Assembly: GCF_002920895.1 (NCBI RefSeq) | Contig: NZ_PQVG01000001.1 | Span: 678,950-742,949, forward strand | Source: Flavobacterium alvei | GTDB taxonomy: Bacteria > Bacteroidota > Bacteroidia > Flavobacteriales > Flavobacteriaceae | DNA length: 64,000 nt | Reading direction: 5' to 3' | Part shown: positions 9,336 through 17,508 of the stretch, piece after piece | How the letters are laid out: each line of letters begins with the position of its first letter | How positions within the stretch are numbered: position 1 is the first letter of the stretch | Notes under the pieces: generated by a model | Database searches by the model: none | Told to the model about the DNA's origin: nothing | Seen by the model: only the letters and a program-made list of their open reading frames with translations | Translations under genes and position numbers: made by a program

Positions 9336-10871
9336 TTATAAATCATTTATGTTTTTCAAATAATAATCGGCTTGTTGTAATAATGCGACTTTATCTTCGG
9401 GTTTCATTTTGTGCCAAACATTGTACATCATTCCAATGCGGGGATTTTTGCCCAATTTATCTTCGTTTTTATCATAAAAATTCCAATACAAACTGTTGAA
9501 AGGACAGGCTTTATCGCCTGTTTTGACGGCTTTTTTATAAAAACAAGAACCGCAATAATGACTCATTTTATCGATATAGGCCGCCGAACTCACATAGGGT
9601 TTTGTAGCTACAATGCCACCATCGGCAAACTGACTCATTCCTCGGGTATTGGTAATTTCGACCCATTCGATGGCATCAATATAAATGCCCAAATACCAAG
9701 CATCAACCTCGTCGGGATGAACTCCTGCCAAAAGCGCAAAATTCCCTGTAATCATCAAACGTTGAATATGATGTGCGTAAGCAAAATTCAAAGATTGATT
9801 AATGGAATCTTTCAGACAATTCATTTTGGTTTTTCCAGTCCAGAACCAATCGGGTAGTTTTTCTTGGTTGTCAAAATAATTCATCGTAGCAAATTCGGGC
9901 ATTTTGTGCCAATAAATGCCTCGCACATATTCTCGCCAGCCAATAATTTGACGCACAAAACCTTCCAATTGATGATAGGCAATTTCATCAGGGCGATTTT
10001 TCCATTCTTCGATGGCTCTGTTGATGACTTCCAACGGTGAAATCAGTTTTACATTCATCGAAAACGAAATTCGAGAATGATACAACGACCATTCGTTAGG
10101 CGTCATCGCATCTTGATAACTGCCAAAAAGCGACAAACACTCGGTGACAAAAAAATCCAATAATGCTAAAGATTGTGCTCTTGTTGTTGGCCAAACGAAT
10201 TGTTTTGCATCAATAGTTCCAATGGTTTTGATATTGGTTTTATTGATTTCCGTTACAATTTCAGAAACGTTATTATCGAAAACTAACGGCGGAATTGGTT
10301 TGTGATTCTTGGGTAATTTTTTGCGATTGTCGTCATCATAATTCCATTTTCCAGTCAAAGGTTTGTCGCCTTGCATTAATACATTGTGCTTTTTTCGCAT
10401 AAAATGATAGAAACTTTCCATCAAAAAGTTTTTTTTGCCTTCGAAAAAATCGCCCAACTCCTTTCTCGAACTCATAAAATGTTCAGAATCGACAGTCGAA
10501 TAGGAGATGACAAGCGTTTGACAAAAGTTTTTCAACAATTCATCCAGTCGGTATTCATCGGGCAATTGGTATTCGAAATGGCTGAAATTTTCTTTTTCAA
10601 TAAGATAGTTTAGGTTTTTATCGAAAGATTGAAAATTATTTGCATCACTCAAATGAAAATATATTACCTGATGATTTTTTGATTGTAATTCTTTGGCAAA
10701 ATTTTGCATCGCCGAAAAAAAACTAACAATTTTTTGAATATGATGTGAGGTATAATCAGTTTCGGATCTAACTTCCATCATTACATAAGTCACCGAATCA
10801 TCCGTAGTTTGAAACCAAGAATGATTGCTGTTCAATTGATCGCCGAGAATTAACCTGAGGGTTTTTGACAT
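9336..10871 (-). CDS. Fe-S cluster bacterial cryptochrome/photolyase (CryB/PhrB type)
   Basis: This belongs to the FeS-BCP clade, whose studied members repair (6-4) photoproducts using FAD, a lumazine-type antenna and a [4Fe-4S] cluster. The N-terminus LRLILGDQLNSNHSWF and the block EGFVRQIIGWREYVRGIYW are diagnostic. Four candidate cluster cysteines are visible: MNCLKDS, YCGSC (two) and KACPFNSLYW. I start at ATG 10871 (MSKTLRLILGDQL). The longer frame to 10898 would translate part of the upstream CCACAGATT repeat. The protein is 511 residues. It lies between the DUF2256 gene and Cry-DASH on the same strand. Confidence 0.93.
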   Translation of the reverse strand: MSKTLRLILGDQLNSNHSWFQTTDDSVTYVMMEVRSETDYTSHHIQKIVSFFSAMQNFAKELQSKNHQVIYFHLSDANNFQSFDKNLNYLIEKENFSHFEYQLPDEYRLDELLKNFCQTLVISYSTVDSEHFMSSRKELGDFFEGKKNFLMESFYHFMRKKHNVLMQGDKPLTGKWNYDDDNRKKLPKNHKPIPPLVFDNNVSEIVTEINKTNIKTIGTIDAKQFVWPTTRAQSLALLDFFVTECLSLFGSYQDAMTPNEWSLYHSRISFSMNVKLISPLEVINRAIEEWKNRPDEIAYHQLEGFVRQIIGWREYVRGIYWHKMPEFATMNYFDNQEKLPDWFWTGKTKMNCLKDSINQSLNFAYAHHIQRLMITGNFALLAGVHPDEVDAWYLGIYIDAIEWVEITNTRGMSQFADGGIVATKPYVSSAAYIDKMSHYCGSCFYKKAVKTGDKACPFNSLYWNFYDKNEDKLGKNPRIGMMYNVWHKMKPEDKVALLQQADYYLKNINDL

Positions 10872-10885
10872 TTTGTTATTTTTTT

Positions 10886-10963
10886 GCCACAGATTCAAAA
10901 GATTAAAAGAATTTTAAAAATCTCACAGCAAAAAAAATCTGTGAAAATCATTTTAATCTGTGG
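10886..10963. repeat. Nested inverted repeat of the CCACAGATT type
   Basis: The outer arms CCACAGATT (10887-10895) and AATCTGTGG (ending 10963) enclose an inner dyad TCACAG/CTGTGA (10923-10928, 10939-10944). It fills the spacer between DUF2256 and the Fe-S photolyase gene. The architecture is the same as the element at 30945-31085, with different words. Confidence 0.65.
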
Positions 10964-10968
10964 ATAAA

Positions 10969-11109
10969 TTATTTTTTATTCATTCGGCATTTATCGCTAC
11001 AATATTTCACTTCCTCCCAAACTTTTTCCCATTTTTTGCGCCAAGCAAAAGGTTTTTGACACACCAAACAGGTTTTATGGGGCAGGTTTTGTTTTTTTAC
11101 GCTTTTCAT
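10969..11109 (-). CDS. DUF2256 family small zinc-ribbon-like protein, 46 aa
   Basis: I found this by translating the minus strand. The product begins [18 protein letters not shown] and ends [11 protein letters not shown]. It has two Cys pairs (CLVC and CSDKC) around a Trp-rich basic centre ([14 protein letters not shown]), the pattern of DUF2256. The start codon lies inside the 3' end of the preceding photolyase gene, a 35-nt overlap in another frame, so translation is probably coupled. DUF2256 genes are commonly found next to photolyase/cryptochrome genes. A role as a metal-binding partner is inference. Confidence 0.88.
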   Translation of the reverse strand: MKSVKKQNLPHKTCLVCQKPFAWRKKWEKVWEEVKYCSDKCRMNKK

Positions 11110-12583
11110 TTTTAGGTTTATTGGGGTTTGAAATGTGTTTCTTCAAAATCCGTTTGCCTTCTTGTTTTACCTCGTCTTTTTTGCGAAAACTCCACACTAT
11201 GTCGCTGGCATATTTTCGAGTTTCTTCAATATTTACAATAGGTTCTGGATAATCCAATCTGATTTTGCATTTGTAAAATTGTTGCTCCATTTCGTTCATT
11301 TTCCAAGGTTCGTGTAACAAATCAACGGGAACTTCGGCTAATTCAGGAATCCATTTTTTGATAAAAATCCCTTCCGAATCGTGCTCTTCAGAGTTTTTAA
11401 TGGGATTGTATATTCGAATGGTATTGATACCTGTTGTACCCGATTGCATCTGAATTTGCGGATAATGAATTCCGGGTTCGTAGTCTAAAAATTGACGTGC
11501 TAAAAAATGCAATTCCCGCCAATCTTGCCATAAATTGAAGGTAAAAAAAGAAACGACCATCGCACGCATTCTGAAGTTGATATAGCCCGTTGCCACCAAG
11601 CATCGCATACACGCATCCACTATGGGAACGCCTGTTTTGCCTTCTTGCCAAGCTTTGATATAGGTTTCGTTTTTGGGTTTTATCAAGCTGTCATACGCCC
11701 GATTGACGTTTTCAAATTCCATTCGGCATTCGTCTTCAAATTTTTGCATAAAATGACAATGCCAGTGCAAACGGGAAACAAAATTCAGTACCGCTCGTTT
11801 GTTTTTGGCGGTTTCATAAAACTGATTCGTATATTGATAAATAGCTCGCATACTGATATTTCCATACGCTAAATAAGGAGACAATCGGCTACAACCTGTT
11901 CGGCTCAAGGCAGGTTTTGAGATGTGTTTGCTGTAATTGATATAACGTTCTTTGACAAAACTATCCAAATACCTCCAAGCCAAATCTTCGCCACCCTGTT
12001 GGAAATTTTTATGGGGAGTTGTAATTGATTCGGATAGTTTTTCTCCTTTTATAGTATCATAAAAATCCGTGTCTAAAGCAATTAAGTTCAAATCGGATTC
12101 TTTTAGGATTTTTGGTGTGGATCGCATTACGTTTTCCCAGCGTTTGTTCCAGTCGCTTCTCGATTTTAATTTTCGAATTACACCGTGGAGTTGAAATTCT
12201 TTCCAAACGATGTTATTGTCTTTAAAGAATTTTTGCATTGCAATATCTCTGTCAAAAGTCAATTTATTGCCAATTTCTTGATGTGAAAAAACCGTTTGAA
12301 CGTCGAATTTTTTAATTAATTCAGTAAAAACAGGAGCAACTTCCTTTTGAAAAAAATATAATTTAGAGTTTGTTGCTTCTAATTTTCGTTGCAAATTTTG
12401 AATCGATTCGTAAATAAAACGCCAATGCCTCACATCGGCATCGTCATAATTCATAACCGATGGTTCGAAAAAATACACCAATAACAAAGGTATTCCCGAT
12501 TGATGGGCGTGAAACAATGCTTCGTTATCAAAGAAACGGAGGTCGCGTTTGAACCAAACAATATTGATGGCTTTTTTGTTCAA
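11075..12583 (-). CDS. Cryptochrome/photolyase family FAD-binding protein (class I-like)
   Basis: This predicted blue-light DNA photolyase has 502 residues. The Rossmann antenna domain starts [20 protein letters not shown]. The FAD domain contains [70 protein letters not shown] and the terminal [15 protein letters not shown]. The Lys-rich C-terminal tail ([11 protein letters not shown]) overlaps the DUF2256 gene. Only 3 bp separate it from the flavin reductase gene upstream, so it is clearly in one transcript. The exact lesion specificity cannot be decided from sequence alone. Confidence 0.93.
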   Translation of the reverse strand: MNKKAINIVWFKRDLRFFDNEALFHAHQSGIPLLLVYFFEPSVMNYDDADVRHWRFIYESIQNLQRKLEATNSKLYFFQKEVAPVFTELIKKFDVQTVFSHQEIGNKLTFDRDIAMQKFFKDNNIVWKEFQLHGVIRKLKSRSDWNKRWENVMRSTPKILKESDLNLIALDTDFYDTIKGEKLSESITTPHKNFQQGGEDLAWRYLDSFVKERYINYSKHISKPALSRTGCSRLSPYLAYGNISMRAIYQYTNQFYETAKNKRAVLNFVSRLHWHCHFMQKFEDECRMEFENVNRAYDSLIKPKNETYIKAWQEGKTGVPIVDACMRCLVATGYINFRMRAMVVSFFTFNLWQDWRELHFLARQFLDYEPGIHYPQIQMQSGTTGINTIRIYNPIKNSEEHDSEGIFIKKWIPELAEVPVDLLHEPWKMNEMEQQFYKCKIRLDYPEPIVNIEETRKYASDIVWSFRKKDEVKQEGKRILKKHISNPNKPKNEKRKKTKPAP

Positions 12584-12586
12584 TTT

Positions 12587-13225
12587 TTAGGCAATAGAAG
12601 TTAATTCTTTGTCGGGTTTGGCATAACTCAATCGGTCTAATTGCACGGTTTTATGATAGCTATCTAATCCCGAACAAGTAATGGTATTCGCTTTTTCGAG
12701 GTTGATAAAACCATCTTCACCAAGGCAGTTTTCAGGAACATAAACTTCTTTAATTTCGCCAATAACCATTATGGTATTGTTGATGCTAATATCGATTCGC
12801 TCTTTGAATTCAACTCCAAATTGAATGTTACTTTCGGCAACAAATGGGGCTTTAAAATTGTTTTTGAACTCTGGTTGCAAACCCGTTATGTCAAACTCAG
12901 AAATATCCGAGTCGTATCGTGCCGAAGTTTGATGTGCTTGTTGGTATATATTTTCGTTAATGTGATTGATGGTGTAATAACCCGTTTCTAAGATGTTGCG
13001 TAACGTATCTCGCTCTGGAGGACTTGGTCTAAATATCAAAGCAATCAACGAAGGATTAGCCCCAATATGGAAAATTGAACTAAAAATCCCCAAGTTGGTT
13101 TGCCCTTGTTTATTGACAGTTCCTAGCAAGGAAACACTCTTGAATCCGCCCAAACTATTAATAAAATGAACACGTTCTTGTTTTTCCATATTCATTATTG
13201 CCTCAAAAGAAAAGTGTTTTTTCAT
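12587..13225 (-). CDS. Flavin reductase-like, FMN-binding split-barrel protein
   Basis: The 212-residue protein is of the flavin reductase-like split-barrel family, which uses NAD(P)H and a bound flavin. Typical stretches are GGFKSVSLLGTVNKQGQTNLGIFSS, SLIALIFRPSPPERDTLRNI and TGYYTINHINE. The ATG at 13225 overlaps the DUF2452 stop as TAATG. The longer frame to 13258 would overlap further and is unlikely. Its place in the photolyase operon suggests it may supply reduced flavin or act on the photolyase cofactor. That role is inference. Confidence 0.9.
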   Translation of the reverse strand: MKKHFSFEAIMNMEKQERVHFINSLGGFKSVSLLGTVNKQGQTNLGIFSSIFHIGANPSLIALIFRPSPPERDTLRNILETGYYTINHINENIYQQAHQTSARYDSDISEFDITGLQPEFKNNFKAPFVAESNIQFGVEFKERIDISINNTIMVIGEIKEVYVPENCLGEDGFINLEKANTITCSGLDSYHKTVQLDRLSYAKPDKELTSIA

Positions 13226-13641
13226 TATTGTTTTGTATTTTGATTGATAAAAATCCATTTTTTGTCACTATTCAATAAGAAGGAACCAATATGTTCTTTG
13301 TTCCATTCTTGCGGAGAAATGATAGACAAAAAATAAGTGCTGTCGGCAGCGATATAAAGATGATATATTTCACCAACAACGGGTTCAAACGAGAATTTTG
13401 CATTGTAAATCAGTTCATTCCATTCAAATTCTTCCATTAATTTCTGATATTGAAGCCTCAATTCGTTGAATTTGCTTTCAAACTCTTTGTTTACATTTTG
13501 AATGCCTCTATTTTTCCAAGAAACAACATCATCTGTTTTGATAATTGGTGCGCCAACATTGGTAGCATAAGGCAAAATATGGGCGTTATATCCTTGTTCT
13601 TTCGAGAAAACAACATTGTCTGGAACTTCTTTTTGTATCAT
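13225..13641 (-). CDS. DUF2452 domain protein
   Basis: The 138-residue protein resembles the DUF2452 family. The conserved start is PDNVVFSKEQGYNAHILPYATNVGAPIIK. A helical middle follows (ESKFNELRLQYQKLMEEFEWNELIY), then an FEPVVGEIYHLY segment and the C-terminal block LSIISPQEW with a predicted strand pair. The start at 13641 is chosen because its ATG overlaps the preceding stop as ATGA. The longer frame to 13686 would run 49 nt into that gene. It is the second gene of the photolyase operon. No biochemical function is known to me. Confidence 0.85.
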   Translation of the reverse strand: MIQKEVPDNVVFSKEQGYNAHILPYATNVGAPIIKTDDVVSWKNRGIQNVNKEFESKFNELRLQYQKLMEEFEWNELIYNAKFSFEPVVGEIYHLYIAADSTYFLSIISPQEWNKEHIGSFLLNSDKKWIFINQNTKQ

Positions 13642-13928
13642 CGTTTGGTTATTTTGTTGTTTGAAATAGCTCTTTGTCTGTTGCACTTAAATCGGTCAAT
13701 GCCTTCGATACGCTTGGCTAGATGCTTGGTTTTGCAATCTTCAACACGTTTTCGCCACAATTTGTAACTCGAAAATTTGAGTTCTTTTTTCATCAAGGCT
13801 TTCACATCGGCTTCTGCCAATCCGAATTGAAATTTAATGGCATCAAATGGGGTGAGGTCTTCCCAAGCCATTTCGATAATTCGATTAATTGCAATAGCAT
13901 CTAAATCTGTTTTTGATAATGTTGACAT
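13638..13928 (-). CDS. TIGR03643 (DUF2805)-type small protein, first gene of the photolyase operon
   Basis: The 96-residue basic protein carries the family signature IIEMAWEDLTPFDAI, then GLAEADVKALMKKELK and SSYKLWRKRV. The arrangement looks like a helix-turn-helix, but DNA binding is not shown. The basic tail follows CKTKHLAKRIEG. The stop overlaps the next start (ATGA). It directly follows the 10-bp dyad at 13931-13966, so it heads the operon. This family recurs beside cryptochrome/photolyase and DUF2256 genes, which supports a shared light-response role by association. Confidence 0.85.
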   Translation of the reverse strand: MSTLSKTDLDAIAINRIIEMAWEDLTPFDAIKFQFGLAEADVKALMKKELKFSSYKLWRKRVEDCKTKHLAKRIEGIDRFKCNRQRAISNNKITKR

Positions 13929-13930
13929 TA

Positions 13931-13966
13931 TTTTGTTTAATTAAAATTAAATAAAGTTAAACAAAA
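13931..13966 (-). promoter_or_regulatory. Putative operator: 10-bp perfect inverted repeat at the photolyase operon promoter
   Basis: TTTTGTTTAA (13931-13940) and TTAAACAAAA (13957-13966) are exact reverse complements separated by 16 bp. On the minus strand the upstream arm overlaps a -7-like TAATTTTG, so a bound protein would cover the promoter and start site. The dyad ends 3 bp before the first start codon. The geometry suggests a repressor site. The regulator is not encoded in the window. Confidence 0.6.
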
Positions 13967-14009
13967 TTAAATAATTAAATTTCAAATCCCATTATAATTA
14001 CAAATAAAA

Positions 14010-14039
14010 AATCCGTTGCTTAAATTTAAGCAACGGATT
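14010..14039 (-). terminator. Terminator of the GAF-type sulfoxide reductase gene
   Basis: A perfect 15-bp palindromic stem (14010-14024 with 14025-14039) is followed on the minus strand by a T-rich tail. It lies 23 bp after the stop codon and separates this gene from the photolyase operon promoter. Confidence 0.85.
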
Positions 14040-14062
14040 AAATAAATAATGGAGTAGTTTTA

Positions 14063-14518
14063 TTAAAAAAGAGTCGCCACTTGCTGGTTCACAAATTCCA
14101 AAAATCTTTCATCTTCTTCGGTAAATGGATTTAGGACGTGGCTGTCGATGTCTATTTGTCCAATGTTTTCGCCATTTACAAAAAGCGGCACAACAATTTC
14201 GGACTTTACAGTAAAACTACAGGCAATATAATTGTTTTGAGCAGCCACATCTGGAACTACAAAATTAGAGTTAGAAACCGCCACTTGTCCACAAATGCCT
14301 TTCCCAAAAGGGATAACGGTATGATCGGTTTCTGCGCCAACATACGGACCAAGATGCAGAGTTTTCGTGTCGTGATTGGCGAAGTAAAATCCAACCCAAT
14401 TGTAATATTCAATAGAATTACTCAGCAATTCACAAATTTTCAATAGTTTTTCTTCTCTTGAAAGAGTGGAATTTGAGATAATTTCGGTTACTTTTGGTTT
14501 TAATTCTTCGAAAGTCAT
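14063..14518 (-). CDS. GAF domain protein, free methionine-(R)-sulfoxide reductase type
   Basis: The 151-residue protein is a single GAF domain of the fRMsr (YebR-like) family, which reduces free methionine-R-sulfoxide in the cytosol using thioredoxin. Diagnostic blocks are YNWVGFYF, LGPYVGAETDHTVIPFGKGICGQV, NFVVPDV, YIACS, KSEIVVPLFVNGENIGQIDIDS and FTEEDERFLEFV. Two cysteines are visible, in GICG and IACS, and the second corresponds to the catalytic position. The usual Asp after IAC is Ser here. It is transcribed away from xrtF. Its last 27 codons recur as a remnant at 7648-7735. Confidence 0.92.
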   Translation of the reverse strand: MTFEELKPKVTEIISNSTLSREEKLLKICELLSNSIEYYNWVGFYFANHDTKTLHLGPYVGAETDHTVIPFGKGICGQVAVSNSNFVVPDVAAQNNYIACSFTVKSEIVVPLFVNGENIGQIDIDSHVLNPFTEEDERFLEFVNQQVATLF

Positions 14519-14620
14519 ATTCAGTTATTTTTTGTAAAAGTATTTAAAAAAGTGGGAAGTTTGAAGTAGAAAGTTTGAAGTGAAAATTGTCTTCTATTTT
14601 TATATAAATTTGTTAAAAAT

Positions 14621-15178
14621 TTGATTTTGAAAAAATATTTTATTCTCTACAAACCCTTTCTGCTGTTTTTAGGCAAGTTTTTGCTGACCTATTTGCTGTT
14701 AACCTATATCTACCAAAGCTACCTTGGTCAATTTGATGTCAAGAAATTAGAACTAGATGAATTTACTAAAACAGTAGCTCAACAAACTAAAGCCCTGATG
14801 CTTTTCTTTGATTGTGATGTAAAATCCTCTCCCAACATCAAAGAACCCGCAGTGAATTTGTTCTACAATCAAAAGCATATCGTTCGAGTTATTGAAGGTT
14901 GCAACGCCTTGAGCGTAATCATCTTGTTCGTTTCATTTATCATTGCCTTTTCTGGAAAACTAAAATCGACTGTTCTGTACATCATTGGCGGAAGCATTCT
15001 CATTCACATTCTGAACGTTTCTAGGATTGCGCTTTTGTGTGTTTTGATCTATTATTATCCAAGCCAGCAACATCTTTTGCACGGAGTTTTATTTCCTTTA
15101 TTTATTTACGGAGTCGTTTTTTTGTTATGGATTATTTGGGTCAATAAATTTTCAAAATATGCTACAAAAACTGCTTAA
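14621..15178 (+). CDS. xrtF: Exosortase family protein XrtF
   Basis: This inner-membrane cysteine transpeptidase-like enzyme is predicted to process C-terminal sorting tails. It has several hydrophobic helices. The exosortase catalytic residues are visible: Cys in IEGCNALSVIILF, Arg in LNVSRIALL and His in HLLHGVLFP. No ATG fits the N-terminus, so initiation is probably at TTG (14621, or 14627 giving a start before KKYFILYK). The stop overlaps the next gene by 20 nt. The fixed pairing with an XrtF-associated protein downstream supports the assignment. Confidence 0.92.
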   Translation: MILKKYFILYKPFLLFLGKFLLTYLLLTYIYQSYLGQFDVKKLELDEFTKTVAQQTKALMLFFDCDVKSSPNIKEPAVNLFYNQKHIVRVIEGCNALSVIILFVSFIIAFSGKLKSTVLYIIGGSILIHILNVSRIALLCVLIYYYPSQQHLLHGVLFPLFIYGVVFLLWIIWVNKFSKYATKTA

Positions 15179-15602
15179 TCACAAAGCGAGAATTGCATTG
15201 GCAACGCTTTTTGCAATTGGATTAGTTGTAATACGAGCCTATGAAGACCGCTTATTTTACGACCCTTTTTTGAATTATTTCAAAACTGATTATTACAATT
15301 TGCCCATTCCAGAAATAGACAATTTCAAATTGTTTTTGGGTTTATTTTTCAGATATTTTATGAATACTGTGCTGTCATTAGCCATAATTTATGTTCTATT
15401 TAAAGATATTGACGCTATAAAATTTGCTTCGTTTTTGTATTCTCTGTTTTTTGTAATCCTCATTATTGCTCTCTTTTTTATTCTTTTAAATACTGGAGAA
15501 ACGAACAAAATGGGCTTGTTTTACATTCGACGATTCCTAATTCAGCCGCTATTTTTGTTGTTATTTCTTCCTGCTTTTTATTATCAAAAACAAAAGAAAT
15601 AG
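15159..15602 (+). CDS. Exosortase F system-associated membrane protein
   Basis: The 147-residue membrane protein has about four hydrophobic segments (residues about 10-27, 60-80, 90-110 and 125-142). The conserved element is RAYEDRLFYDPFLNYFK near the N-terminus, as in proteins that accompany XrtF. It starts within the last 20 nt of xrtF in another frame, so the pair is probably translated in a coupled way. Its role in sorting is unknown. It ends with the basic tail YYQKQKK. Confidence 0.88.
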   Translation: MLQKLLNHKARIALATLFAIGLVVIRAYEDRLFYDPFLNYFKTDYYNLPIPEIDNFKLFLGLFFRYFMNTVLSLAIIYVLFKDIDAIKFASFLYSLFFVILIIALFFILLNTGETNKMGLFYIRRFLIQPLFLLLFLPAFYYQKQKK

Positions 15603-15676
15603 GCCTTTGAGTGTCTAAACGTCAAATAATATTGAAATATATTTCGTTATATTTACCAATCACCAATTACACAGCT

Positions 15677-16930
15677 ATGTTTAAAGATTTTTTTTGTAAA
15701 ATAGTATTGCTTTTCGTAGCTACTTCGACACTTGCACAAACCCAAACCGAGATTATTCCACCTTATAATATCAAAACGATATCATTCATACAAAGCAACG
15801 AAAATGTAGTTCCAATATTCAAATTAGGTGATGGATTCCAATTTCAATTTGATGATTTATTCGGAAACGAAGCCAATTATTACTTCGAAATTGTGCATTG
15901 TGATTACAATTGGATTCCCACAGACATTCCAAAAACCGATTACATGAAAGGTTTCGATGGACAAAGAATTCAGGAATACGAAAACTCCGTTAATACTTTA
16001 CAAATGTATTCGCATTACAAATTACCCATTCCCAATCAGTATATGCAATTGCGCATAAGTGGCAATTATATCTTGAAAATCTTAAACGAAAGCCGAGATG
16101 TTATTTTATCTCGAAAATTCATCGTTTATGAAGATCTTGTAACCGTTCCGATGCAAATTAAAAGAGCTCGAACAGCCAATTATTTGGATTACAAACACAA
16201 TGTTGAATTTTCAATCAAGTCGCAAGCTATTAATTTTCAAAACCCCTTGAAAAACATAAAAGTTTGCCTAATGCAAAACGGACAATTGAATACTGCCATC
16301 CAAAACATAGTCCCGCAATACACCATTGGCAATGATTTAATTTATAAATATGACACACAAACTCAATTTTGGGCTGGCAACGAGTTTTTGTATTTTGACA
16401 ATAGCGACATCCGATCTGCTGGCAATAACATTTCTCGAGTAGATTCAAGCAGCGGAATTTATAATACAAATTTATACACGAATAATGCCAGAGCAAATTA
16501 CCCTTATTCTTTAACTCCAGACGTGAATGGAAATTTTGTGGTTCGCAACATTGGTGGCACCAAAAACGAGATTGAAGCTGATTATGCTTGGGTTTATTTC
16601 AGTCTATCGGCTCCTAGTTTTATGAAAAACAAAGGCATTTATATTACTGGAATGTTCAATAATTACAGCCTGTCGCCAGAGTACAAAATGGATTTCAACA
16701 AAGAAAAAAACACTTACGAAAAAGCCATTCTCATCAAGCAAGGATTTACTAATTTTCAATATCAAATCGCCGACGACAAAGGAAATATCGACGCAGAAAA
16801 TGCTATAGATGGTAATTTTTGGCAAACCGAAAATGAATATATCCTACTGGTTTATTATCGAGAAAACAACGATAGATACGAAAGAGTTATCGGAAAAGCC
16901 TCAGCCAATTCTAGAGATGCCATCAATTAA
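15677..16930 (+). CDS. Type IX secretion system plug-like protein (DUF5103)
   Basis: The 417-residue secreted protein has a signal sequence (FFCKIVLLFVATSTLAQ). An N-terminal domain has the family words YFEIVHCDYNW, DYMKGFDGQRIQEYENS and YSHYKLPIPN. The C-terminal half is Ig-like (KGIYITGMFNNYSLS). The start at 15677 is preferred over 15611 because it places the signal peptide at the N-terminus. Members of this family plug the SprA translocon of the T9SS. Cargo with T9SS tails is present in this window (23834-25945 and 47435-52522). Confidence 0.88.
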   Translation: MFKDFFCKIVLLFVATSTLAQTQTEIIPPYNIKTISFIQSNENVVPIFKLGDGFQFQFDDLFGNEANYYFEIVHCDYNWIPTDIPKTDYMKGFDGQRIQEYENSVNTLQMYSHYKLPIPNQYMQLRISGNYILKILNESRDVILSRKFIVYEDLVTVPMQIKRARTANYLDYKHNVEFSIKSQAINFQNPLKNIKVCLMQNGQLNTAIQNIVPQYTIGNDLIYKYDTQTQFWAGNEFLYFDNSDIRSAGNNISRVDSSSGIYNTNLYTNNARANYPYSLTPDVNGNFVVRNIGGTKNEIEADYAWVYFSLSAPSFMKNKGIYITGMFNNYSLSPEYKMDFNKEKNTYEKAILIKQGFTNFQYQIADDKGNIDAENAIDGNFWQTENEYILLVYYRENNDRYERVIGKASANSRDAIN

Positions 16931-17012
16931 AAAAATTTCTTATAAAAGCACAATTAACTCTTTTTTTTGTAAATTTGCGATTATCAAACTCATTTGTAAC
17001 ACTTTGCTATCT

Positions 17013-17399
17013 ATGGTTTCTCAAATTACAAGAGGTATAAAAATAACCGTTTTGACTAGTTTTGAAGGCACTTACTTCAAAAACTACAAAATCCATTTTG
17101 CCTTTAGTTATGAAATCACCATCGAAAACCACAGCAAAGATTCCGTTCAATTAATATCACGCCATTGGGACATTTTTGATTCCCTAAATAATGCCGAAGT
17201 AGTTGATGGCGAAGGCGTAATTGGGAAAAAACCAGTTTTAAAACCAGGAGAATTACATACTTATAACTCTGGTTGCCTACTAGCTTCACCATATGGAGCA
17301 ATGAAAGGGTATTTCAATATGGTTAATTTCACCTCAACAAAAACCTTCAAAGTAATTGTGCCAACATTCCGTTTGTGTGCTCCTTTTGCCTTAAACTAA
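17013..17399 (+). CDS. apaG: ApaG domain protein
   Basis: The 128-residue protein covers the whole ApaG family fibronectin-like fold. Conserved segments are ITIENHSKDSVQLISRHWDIFDS, VVDGEGVIGKKPVLKPGE, YNSGCLLASPYGAMKGYFNM and FKVIVPTFRLCAPFALN. I start at ATG 17013, because the 68 codons upstream overlap the preceding gene and do not look family-like. ApaG was first described in connection with Co/Mg phenotypes, and its molecular role is not settled. It precedes pruA on the same strand. Confidence 0.95.
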   Translation: MVSQITRGIKITVLTSFEGTYFKNYKIHFAFSYEITIENHSKDSVQLISRHWDIFDSLNNAEVVDGEGVIGKKPVLKPGELHTYNSGCLLASPYGAMKGYFNMVNFTSTKTFKVIVPTFRLCAPFALN

Positions 17400-17508
17400 T
17401 AGTTCAATTTCAATTAATCACATCTATTATCTTTTAGTTAAATTTTATATTTTTCAAACAATCCTTTGTACTTTTGTGAAAATTTTCTAATTCTCAAATA
17501 AAAAACAT

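Noticed and set aside
9411..9857. Open frame of 148 codons on the plus strand
   Set aside because: Antisense to the Fe-S photolyase gene, whose conserved motifs require the minus strand.
16809..17012. Upstream extension of the apaG frame (68 codons)
   Set aside because: It overlaps the end of the plug-like gene and does not match ApaG, whose full length starts at 17013.
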